Shown here: positions 55,012-62,261 of the stretch, in pieces
How the letters are laid out: the number at the start of each line of letters is the position of its first letter
Numbering within the stretch: the stretch's first letter is position 1
Assembly: GCF_014205845.1 (NCBI RefSeq)
Contig: NZ_JACHCR010000005.1
Coordinates: 62,001 to 126,000 of the forward strand
Source: Mucilaginibacter cryoferens
GTDB lineage: Bacteria > Bacteroidota > Bacteroidia > Sphingobacteriales > Sphingobacteriaceae
Direction: 5' to 3'
DNA: 64,000 nucleotides
Made by a program: the position numbers and the translations under genes
Notes under the pieces: model-generated
What the model was told of the DNA's origin: nothing
Database searches by the model: none
The model's input: only the letters and a program-made list of their open reading frames with translations

Positions 55012-55140
55012 ATATGAGACGTGAGATTTGAGATATGAGACTTTTTCTTTATCTTAAATCTTGCTTTCAAAAAATAAAGTAAAAAATAAAAACTGATGAC
55101 AGGTGCGAGTCTCAAATCTCATATCTAACATCTCAAATCT
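55011..55140. repeat. GAGAT-family inverted repeat pair before leuA
   Basis: GATATGAGACGTGAGATTTG and AGATATGAGACT (55011-55041) pair with GTCTCAAATCTCATATCT and AACATCTCAAATCT (55109-55140) across ~67 AT-rich bases. It is the longest of the three copies in this window. Confidence 0.9.
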
Positions 55141-55148
55141 AAAATAAT

Positions 55149-56315
55149 ATGTTACACGATCCCAACCGCGTTTATGTTTTTGATACCACGCTTCGCGATG
55201 GCGAGCAGGTACCAGGGTGCCAGTTAACCACCCCCGAAAAGATTGAGATAGCAAAAGAACTGGAACTACTGGGCGTGGATATTATTGAGGCCGGTTTTCC
55301 GGTTTCAAGTCCGGGAGATTTTCAGAGTGTTGTCGAGATATCGAAGGCAGTAACCAACCCTGTTGTTTGCGCGCTAACCCGTGCCAACAAAGGCGATATT
55401 GATGCCGCTATCGAATCATTAAAATATGCCAAACGTCCGCGTATCCATACCGGCATTGGTTCATCAGATATGCACATCAAGCATAAATTTAACAGCACCC
55501 GTGAAGAGATATTGGAGCGCGCTGTTGAAGCTGTAAAGTATGCCAAACGTGCTGTTGAAGATATTGAGTTTTATGCCGAAGATGCCGGCCGTGCCGATGT
55601 GGTTTACCTGGCGCAAATGGTTGAGGCCGTTATTGCTGCCGGTGCTACCGTGGTAAACATCCCAGATACCAACGGCTATTGTCTGCCCGATCAGTACGGT
55701 GCCAAGATCAAATTTTTGAAAGAAAACGTTAAAAATATCGATAAGGCCATCATCTCGGTACATTGCCACAACGATTTAGGCCTGGCAACCGCCAACTCTA
55801 TAGCCGGTTTACAAAACGGTGCCCGCCAGATTGAAGGTACCATCAACGGCATTGGCGAACGCGCCGGTAATACTTCTGTTGAAGAAGTAGTGATGATATT
55901 GAAAGTACACCAGGTGCTGGGCCTGCATACACAAATCGATTCTAAAAGGTTTTATGAATTGAGCCAGATGATTCGTACCCAAATGCGCATGCCGGTACAG
56001 CCTAATAAGGCTATTGTAGGTAGCAACGCTTTCGCGCACAGCTCGGGCATTCACCAGGATGGTTTCCTCAAAATGCGCGAGAATTACGAGATCATTCGCC
56101 CTGAAGATGTAGGCTTTCCGAGCGCCACAATAGTGCTAACCGCGCGCAGCGGCAGGCATGCTCTGAAGTTCCATCTGGAACGCCTTGGCTTTACATTGGA
56201 TAAAGATGAATTAGCCGCTGTTTACAATAAATTTTTAACGCTTGCCGATGTCAAGCTTGATATAAACGATATAGACCTGCACGGCTTAATGGCCCACAGG
56301 CTGGTAAAAAATTAA
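55149..56315 (+). CDS. leuA: 2-isopropylmalate synthase, short form
   Basis: A 388-aa enzyme that condenses 2-ketoisovalerate with acetyl-CoA, the first leucine-specific step. [16 protein letters not shown] is the metal-binding N-terminal motif, [13 protein letters not shown] and [13 protein letters not shown] complete the DRE-TIM barrel, and [10 protein letters not shown] is in the subdomain. The C-terminal leucine-binding regulatory domain of the ~520-aa enzymes is missing, so feedback by leucine is either absent or uses another route. The next gene starts 2 bp after its stop. Confidence 0.95.
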   Translation: MLHDPNRVYVFDTTLRDGEQVPGCQLTTPEKIEIAKELELLGVDIIEAGFPVSSPGDFQSVVEISKAVTNPVVCALTRANKGDIDAAIESLKYAKRPRIHTGIGSSDMHIKHKFNSTREEILERAVEAVKYAKRAVEDIEFYAEDAGRADVVYLAQMVEAVIAAGATVVNIPDTNGYCLPDQYGAKIKFLKENVKNIDKAIISVHCHNDLGLATANSIAGLQNGARQIEGTINGIGERAGNTSVEEVVMILKVHQVLGLHTQIDSKRFYELSQMIRTQMRMPVQPNKAIVGSNAFAHSSGIHQDGFLKMRENYEIIRPEDVGFPSATIVLTARSGRHALKFHLERLGFTLDKDELAAVYNKFLTLADVKLDINDIDLHGLMAHRLVKN

Positions 56316-56317
56316 TA

Positions 56318-57568
56318 ATGGAAACCGAAACAAAAAACCTGCTCGATTTCGATTCGGCTTACGAACGGATAAAAGGGGTTGTAAAACGCACTCCGCTGGA
56401 GTATAATGCCGGCCTATCGGCAAAGTACGAGTGCGAACTATATTTAAAACGTGAGGACCTGCAAATAGTACGCTCGTACAAACTGCGTGGCGCTTACAAC
56501 ATGATCAGTCAGCTAAACCAGGACGAGCTTGACCGCGGCGTAGTTTGCGCCAGCGCGGGCAACCACGCCCAGGGCGTTGCCTTTAGCTGTAGCCGCTTAG
56601 GTACCAAAGGCGTAATTTTTATGCCCGAAATTACCCCCAAGCAAAAAGTTACCCAAACCGAAATGCACGGGAAGGGCAATATCGAGATCATTTTAACCGG
56701 TGATACTTTCGACGATTGCCTGCGCGAGGCTTTGATATATACCGAAGCCCACCAGATGACTTTTATCCCCCCTTTTGATAATTACCGTATTATAGAAGGC
56801 CAGGGAACCGTAGGTGTAGAGATATTGCAGGATCTGCCCGATATAGAAGCTATCATTATGCCTATAGGCGGTGGCGGCCTGGCGGCCGGTACAGGCAGCT
56901 ACCTCAAGCAACACGTACCAAACATTTACCTGGCCGGTGTTGAACCCGAAGGAGCCCCATCTATGCTGGAAGCCTTTGAACACGGCGGACCGGTTACCCT
57001 AAAAGAGATCAACCGTTTTGTAGATGGCGCCGCCGTAAAATGCGTTGGCAAGCTTACCTACAACCTGTGCCACGAAGTACTGGACGAAATGCTGCTGGTA
57101 CCCGAAGGTAAAGTGTGCACCACCATACTAAAACTATACAATGAAGATGCCATTGTAGTTGAACCTGCCGGCGCCCTATCCGTAGCGGTACTGGATGCCT
57201 GCAAAGATAAAATTAAAGGCAAAAAAGTAGTTTGCGTTATCAGCGGTGGTAACAATGATATTGCCCGTATGCAGGAGATCAAAGAGAAATCGCTGCTGTA
57301 CGAAGGCCTGAAACATTACTTCATCGTTCGCTTTCCGCAACGCCCGGGTGCTTTGAAACTGTTTGTGAACAACGTACTAGGTCCGCATGATGATATTACC
57401 CGTTTCGAGTTCATCAAAAAAACCGAAAAAGAAAACGGCCCCGCCCTGGTAGGCATCGAACTACGCAACGCCAACGACTACCCCGCCCTGCTCAACCGTA
57501 TGGCAGCCCACCGCTTCGAAGTAATTGAGTTGAATAAGGATCAAACGCTGTTTGAGTATTTGGTTTAG
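56318..57568 (+). CDS. ilvA: Threonine ammonia-lyase (threonine deaminase)
   Basis: A 416-aa PLP enzyme that converts threonine to 2-oxobutyrate for isoleucine synthesis. KREDLQIVRSYKLRGAYN contains the Schiff-base lysine, CASAGNHAQGVA binds the phosphate, and PIGGGGLAAGTGSYLK is the glycine loop. Residues after ~330 form one ACT-like domain (YFIVRFPQRPGALKLFV), the short regulatory arrangement found in Bacillus-type enzymes. It is the last gene of the operon, 2 bp after leuA. Confidence 0.96.
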   Translation: METETKNLLDFDSAYERIKGVVKRTPLEYNAGLSAKYECELYLKREDLQIVRSYKLRGAYNMISQLNQDELDRGVVCASAGNHAQGVAFSCSRLGTKGVIFMPEITPKQKVTQTEMHGKGNIEIILTGDTFDDCLREALIYTEAHQMTFIPPFDNYRIIEGQGTVGVEILQDLPDIEAIIMPIGGGGLAAGTGSYLKQHVPNIYLAGVEPEGAPSMLEAFEHGGPVTLKEINRFVDGAAVKCVGKLTYNLCHEVLDEMLLVPEGKVCTTILKLYNEDAIVVEPAGALSVAVLDACKDKIKGKKVVCVISGGNNDIARMQEIKEKSLLYEGLKHYFIVRFPQRPGALKLFVNNVLGPHDDITRFEFIKKTEKENGPALVGIELRNANDYPALLNRMAAHRFEVIELNKDQTLFEYLV

Positions 57569-57877
57569 GGCGGGTTCGGGTTGTGAGGATCGTGATCAGA
57601 TCTCCCGCCACATTATTGCGAGGAACAAATCAATCCCCAACTATACAGAGCACCTCTTCAAATAAGGATCACCAACAACGCTAAAAACATAAAAAGCCTC
57701 CCGAAGCTAAAAACTCCGGGAGGCTTTTGTTTTACTGGTCCGACGCGTGGCCCGTATCCATTTCCATCCTAACCCAGAGAGTTTAGAGTAAGTAGAGTTT
57801 ACTCTAAAATTGCGTAAAAACATAGAAATCAGCGTCAGAAAAAGGGTTACTATACTAGAAATCGCAGCTGTAGAAAA
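57569..57877. other. Intergenic region with repeat half, terminator and small inverted repeat
   Basis: No gene is seen. It holds one arm of the GTCATTGCGAGG family (57610-57648), the terminator listed next, and a TTTAGAGTA/TACTCTAAA inverted repeat (57782-57808) about 70 bases beyond the 3' end of the accessory gene on the - strand. Confidence 0.8.
57692..57728 (+). terminator. Rho-independent terminator of the ilv-leu operon
   Basis: AAAAGCCTCCCG (57692-57703) pairs perfectly with CGGGAGGCTTTT (57717-57728) across a 13-base loop. The A tract before and the T tract after allow termination from both directions, that is for ilvA (+) and for the accessory gene (-). Confidence 0.9.
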
Positions 57878-60800
57878 TCAGTAGCTATCGACATTTCGAT
57901 CGGGAAACACATCATCCGATATTTTTTTGATTAAATCAATTCCAGGCTTTATACCGCCTAATTCATGTTTAGCCAAGCACATTTTTATTAAATATCTTAT
58001 TTCATGAATTGCCTTTGGCGCGACGAAGCTATAACGATATTGCACCATCAAAGCGCTATACACATCAAATAAGTAAAATGAATTTTTTGAAATGGACGCT
58101 ATATAATTCTGTAGCTGTATATTCCAATCACGAGGACGCTCATAAATCGTCAATAGATAAAGCTCATGTCTTTTTAGATCATTCGTTTCAAGCGCAATCG
58201 TTTGATAAATTAAAGGCCCCATTTTACGCGAAAAGAGGTCATTTTTAAACCAATACATAATATTAAAGGGGATATTTTGCAGTATACTGTTGATTTTATC
58301 TTCAACAGTTTCACCAAAATTACCAATTAAAGAAAACGCGGCCCCATCAAAATCTGCATTTCCCTTCAATGCAAGCATTGGTGTTAATGCCATTAATACC
58401 TTAGACATCTGTTCCCATGAACGCATTATCTCAATCATCAGCTCTCTTTTTATTGATGGGTCTACATAATCACTATTTCTTAATGCTCTAGATGAGGTTT
58501 TGATGCTCTGCATTAATATTACAACGGAATAATCATTTAAGATGGTGTGGATACTTTGGTCGTAAGGCCTTTTGTTATCATAATCTCTATCGGCATATTT
58601 ATCCTTTACAGTATCAGGCAAATTAGAGTTCTGAACACCTTCCCCTATCTCATTTCTCATCTTTTCTATCCCATCGGAAGTTGGACGCCAAGTTATTAAG
58701 CGATATGGGTTCATTCCCTCAGGAAGGCCAACTTTTTTGTCCACTATATCACAAGTTATTTTTAAATCTGTTGTTAAAATCTTTAAAGCATCCTCCCTAC
58801 TTCTATCTATTCCGGTATAAAACTCTACCATTTCCGGAAAATTAATATACCGTTTATTTTCAAATATATAATTTGAAAAGTTGGGGCTATGCTGCATTCT
58901 TTGTGCACCAAAATAATATATCCAATAAGAAAATTTAAATTGATAAAAGCTGTTACGTTTAACTATAATGTTATTTGAATGTAAAACATCAAATACTACC
59001 TCTGCATCTAAATCTATAACTCGTTCACTACAAAAATTCTTGACGTCATTTAAAAATTGCTCTCTCAAAAATAAAAAGTTCATTGACTTAATCATTTTCT
59101 CGCAAAAATAACCAAGCACGTATTCACAATCTTTCAAATCTGGCCTTGATTTATAGGTGGGGATTTCTTCCATATCAAACAATAAAAAAAGAATCATTTT
59201 TATCATTTCCGTTCTATTAACGGGGCTATCATCAAAAGATTTTTCAGAAACTTTTAACAGAGTGAGGCAGTTCAAGGGCGTGCGGTGAATGTTTAAAACT
59301 TCTAAATCTGACGTAACCTTCGCGATAATAGCGTCTTCCTCTCCGATATGCTTTTGATCGTTATAAGCTGATACTACTTTTCTAATATTACTTCTACTTA
59401 AAGCTAATAAATGTAAAACATTAAACTTTCTATCGACTGCTCGTTCATTTGAATCATCTCTGAACTTAGAACCATCGACCGTGTGCATAATAATTAGTGG
59501 AAGGTCGCCGTACAAAGCAATTATTTTATTGATGATCTTTGTCGAATCTTTTTCTGTTTCTACCCAAGAGTCAATTATTATACAATTAACATTTTCAATT
59601 TCAATTGATAAACTTTCTGCTTCTTGAGTTATAACCTTTTGTATATTATGAAGTTTAAGATCTCGAAAGTCTATTCGAAGCCATATCGATTTCGAAATTG
59701 TCCATGCTTCTTTAGTCAAATAAAATGATAAGCAAGATAAGCCAAATTGTGGCGGGGCTTTTATTATAGTTGATTGAATATTTTCAATAAAAGAAGAAAT
59801 ATTAACCCTATCCTCTTCGCTTTCTACCGATTCTAATGAAAACTCATCACTTGCACTTAAAAATGGTTCAACCCAAATGATCGGTTGGGATGAAAATGAT
59901 TTTAGAGAATCGTTAAAACGCTTGACTAGTAATCTGGGATAAAAGTCGTCTTCCAATTTAAATTCTTTTTTTTCAAATTTTGAGATCTTTTTTTCTTGAA
60001 TTATTACTTTTCCGTCATCGGTATTTGAAAAATTAACACCAGTCACGAATGAATAATTTTTGGTCCATTGCCTATAGTTAATTTCAAGTATACCACTTTG
60101 ATCAACATTAATAATAGAATATCCTAAATGGTCTTTCTTGTTAGTTAGCAATGGAGGGGCAGAACACATGGTTAATCGGTGGTCATTACTTAAAAGATGA
60201 AAGTGGGATTGATCATGCACATGTCCTGACAAACACAGAGAAAAGCTGTTTTTCAATATCTTTTCCAACTCAATTTGAGACCAATTTGCTAACCAATCGA
60301 GAGGATGGTGCATCATTAATATTTTCGTACTGGAGCTGTCTTTTTGCAACCACTTTTGAAGGCTTCTCGTATCAATCAAAAGTCTACCCCTATCGTTAAT
60401 ATTATTAAAGCCTCCACTTGATAACAATGCAGTATTCAAACAATATATACTAACACCATTTCCTAAATCCCATCCTCTACCTGTAATATTTTGCGCGATA
60501 CCATATTGGGAAAATAATTGTTCGAACAGTTCGTAATTTTCAAATTTTTTTAAAATGATTTCTGGCTGACTAAACATATAGTCATTGAATTTCTTTTCTG
60601 TTAAATTTTGCGAAATAATTCCTTCGTGTTCAATTTCCTTTTCACTTACGTAATTCCTAGAAACATCATGGTTTCCTGGTATACATATCCTTTGAGATAT
60701 GGGAATATTTAAGTTATTTAAGTCCGCGTCAAATCTTTCTAAAAATTTCGTATACAATTCGCTATCTCCACCTGCCAGTACAACATCTCCGCTAAAAGCA

Positions 60801-60934
60801 ATAAAAACATTTTGAGGGTTTAAATATTTTAGTTGTTTTTCTAAATCTTTGAAAAAAGATGACAACAGTACCTCTTGGTCTTCTTCCCAATTGTTGCGAA
60901 AATGCAAATCGGATAAATGAATAATACTTTTCAT
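57878..60934 (-). CDS. Metallophosphoesterase fused to a STAND-like NTPase with degenerate P-loop; candidate defence protein
   Basis: A 1018-aa protein. Residues 1-290 are a calcineurin-like metallophosphoesterase with all metal ligands visible: D9 and H11 (HLSDLHF), D50 (SGD), GNHD (87-90), H209/H210 (MMHHP) and GHVH (237-240). After a linker, residues ~345-590 look like a STAND/AAA-type NTPase. IIKAPPQFGLS (390-400) is at the Walker A place but lacks the lysine, CIIID (451-455) is Walker B-like, and RTPLNCLTLL resembles the post-core proline motif. Residues ~600-1018 are helical with no motif I know. The effector-NTPase-sensor order is typical of Avs-like antiphage proteins. The gene is visibly AT-rich, stands alone and lies between repeats. 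This role is inferred; a housekeeping hydrolase is less likely. Confidence 0.75.
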   Translation of the reverse strand: MKSIIHLSDLHFRNNWEEDQEVLLSSFFKDLEKQLKYLNPQNVFIAFSGDVVLAGGDSELYTKFLERFDADLNNLNIPISQRICIPGNHDVSRNYVSEKEIEHEGIISQNLTEKKFNDYMFSQPEIILKKFENYELFEQLFSQYGIAQNITGRGWDLGNGVSIYCLNTALLSSGGFNNINDRGRLLIDTRSLQKWLQKDSSSTKILMMHHPLDWLANWSQIELEKILKNSFSLCLSGHVHDQSHFHLLSNDHRLTMCSAPPLLTNKKDHLGYSIINVDQSGILEINYRQWTKNYSFVTGVNFSNTDDGKVIIQEKKISKFEKKEFKLEDDFYPRLLVKRFNDSLKSFSSQPIIWVEPFLSASDEFSLESVESEEDRVNISSFIENIQSTIIKAPPQFGLSCLSFYLTKEAWTISKSIWLRIDFRDLKLHNIQKVITQEAESLSIEIENVNCIIIDSWVETEKDSTKIINKIIALYGDLPLIIMHTVDGSKFRDDSNERAVDRKFNVLHLLALSRSNIRKVVSAYNDQKHIGEEDAIIAKVTSDLEVLNIHRTPLNCLTLLKVSEKSFDDSPVNRTEMIKMILFLLFDMEEIPTYKSRPDLKDCEYVLGYFCEKMIKSMNFLFLREQFLNDVKNFCSERVIDLDAEVVFDVLHSNNIIVKRNSFYQFKFSYWIYYFGAQRMQHSPNFSNYIFENKRYINFPEMVEFYTGIDRSREDALKILTTDLKITCDIVDKKVGLPEGMNPYRLITWRPTSDGIEKMRNEIGEGVQNSNLPDTVKDKYADRDYDNKRPYDQSIHTILNDYSVVILMQSIKTSSRALRNSDYVDPSIKRELMIEIMRSWEQMSKVLMALTPMLALKGNADFDGAAFSLIGNFGETVEDKINSILQNIPFNIMYWFKNDLFSRKMGPLIYQTIALETNDLKRHELYLLTIYERPRDWNIQLQNYIASISKNSFYLFDVYSALMVQYRYSFVAPKAIHEIRYLIKMCLAKHELGGIKPGIDLIKKISDDVFPDRNVDSY

Positions 60935-61224
60935 GTAATAAGTTTAGATTTATTTTTTGTTAAAGTAATAAAAAATAAACCATTCCCTCTATCCGAAGTC
61001 TTCTCCCCCTGTTCGAATGTCTCCGACTTCAAACAACTATGCATATATTTAAAAACTACGGTGTATATAGTAAAAGAAAAAGTAGTTGGAAGAAACCTAA
61101 CATATTGGTTCGAAATTAAAAACATTCGAACAGCGTTCTTATCATTAAAAATCAACGAATCTGATAGCATAGTTATTCGGTTTACCGTCCCCAATATCCC
61201 TATCTTCGCCCATACCCCATTAAC

Positions 61225-61461
61225 ATGCCCCTACGCCAAACCATTTCCTTTTTCGATAAGCTCAGTAAACAGGTGATTAGCATACAGGTTGCCGAGTCGG
61301 CGCAGTTGCCGCAAAGCGCAGGGTACTGGAATACCGATACCAACCAGGTATTATTGGGTAGCGACCGGTTTAGCGAATGGGAAACATTAACCGGCCACCT
61401 GGAAAAGCAAATTGAATTTATTTTTGGCTTGCAAAAAGTAACAAGGCCGTTGATAGATTGA
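61225..61461 (+). CDS. Small hypothetical protein
   Basis: A 78-aa frame starting at ATG 61225 (LRQTISFFDKLSKQVISIQV, then YWNTDTNQVLLGSDRFSEWE). I do not recognise a family. The composition is that of an ordinary soluble protein, with GC content like the core genes and unlike the AT-rich gene to its left, and it has no transmembrane or signal segment. It lies divergently from the accessory gene and before the REP cluster. It could be a real small gene; no motif proves it. Confidence 0.5.
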   Translation: MPLRQTISFFDKLSKQVISIQVAESAQLPQSAGYWNTDTNQVLLGSDRFSEWETLTGHLEKQIEFIFGLQKVTRPLID

Positions 61462-61555
61462 ATTGGGAGACGAAAGGGCAGCCATACAGATCATATAACC
61501 AGGCGCAGATTATATTGGCCGAACCTACAGTTCTCTTTTACCTGCATTGATATTA

Positions 61556-61721
61556 CCACGGGTTAAAACCCGTGGCTACAATATTGGTCGGGGCGATGCC
61601 CCTTTGCCTATTGTAATAAATTTATAATTGCAGTTCAAGAGCCATAGGCTCGATGCATACTGTAGCCACGGGTTTCAACCCGTGGAATGCGCAAAAACGT
61701 ATTATGGAGTGCCATCGGCAC
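61556..61721. repeat. Cluster of five REP-like hairpins, two next to GTAG
   Basis: Perfect small stems: CCACGGGTT/AACCCGTGG (61556-61575), GGGGC-GAT-GCCCC (61580-61592), GAGCC-ATA-GGCTC (61639-61651), CCACGGGTT/AACCCGTGG again in the opposite orientation (61666-61685), and GTGCC-ATC-GGCAC (61709-61721). The two CCACGGG hairpins each carry GTAG on their 5' side (on opposite strands), the arrangement of REP elements mobilised by Y1 RAYT transposases. No transposase gene is in the window. Confidence 0.85.
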
Positions 61722-61750
61722 GGCCCATTTTTTCAAATAACGTTTTGCGA

Positions 61751-62200
61751 AGTTAGAACCTATACGGCCGCTCTGTATCGCTACGAGATTGCCACGCTAT
61801 CGCTCGCAACGACAATTTTTTAATATTTTTTAGATATCACCAATCTTCTCGCTTCCCCAATGTGTCGGCAGAGGAGCTTCGGGCGAAAGCGGGCAGAACG
61901 ATGGTGGGCGGTGCGGCTGCAGGGCATAGGAAGTTTTTGCATGCCTAAGGCAATGCGGGTGAGGGCAAAATAATTCCAGCCCAGGTTCTGCCAGCTTTGC
62001 AGGGCAAAGGCCTGTGCGGCAAAGAAGCCTTTCTGCCGACTTGATTTTTGGTTACTTTTCATCAAGGAAAAGTAACTAGGCCCTCCCGCGGCCAAGAGCG
62101 GGTCGATGTTATCGATTACAACGAAATAATGTAGTTAGAACCTATACGGCCACTCTGCATCGCCACGAAATAGCCACGCTATCACTCAACGACAATTTTT
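61751..62200. mobile_element. Segment bounded by ~70-bp direct repeats, possible non-autonomous element
   Basis: The sequence at 61751-61820 recurs at 62133-62200 in the same orientation with about eight substitutions and a 2-base gap; both copies begin AGTTAGAACCTATACGGCC and end AACGACAATTTTT. Between them lie 312 bp containing a GTTACTTTTC-ATCAAG-GAAAAGTAAC hairpin (62051-62076) and a frame of 91 codons (-). The layout could be a non-autonomous element or two repeats that recombined. Confidence 0.55.
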
Positions 62201-62261
62201 ATATCACGTTCGTCAATCATACCCTCTACACAAGGCGCTAAATATAAACATTCGAACAACC

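Larger units (their letters stand above)
61462..62261. other. 800-bp gene-free region rich in repeats
   Basis: The region holds the REP hairpin cluster (61556-61721) and the segment bounded by direct repeats (61751-62200), both listed separately. I see no other gene. A 91-codon frame on the - strand at 61820-62095 falls inside the bounded segment and is judged non-coding. Confidence 0.8.

Noticed and set aside
57878..60934. Reading the metallophosphoesterase gene as a DNA repair nuclease of the Mre11/SbcD type
   Set aside because: SbcD proteins are about 400 aa and paired with SbcC; here there is no SbcC gene and the C-terminal 700 residues resemble a STAND core and helical sensor.
60917..61276. 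A 119-codon + strand frame, and an 87-codon - strand frame at 60931-61194
   Set aside because: They overlap each other and the ends of better genes, with no recognisable motif and with AT-driven composition; I consider them chance frames.
61820..62095. A 91-codon frame on the - strand
   Set aside because: It lies in a repeat-bounded GC-rich segment, has proline-, alanine- and histidine-rich low-complexity sequence and no domain; it looks like a dispersed non-coding repeat.
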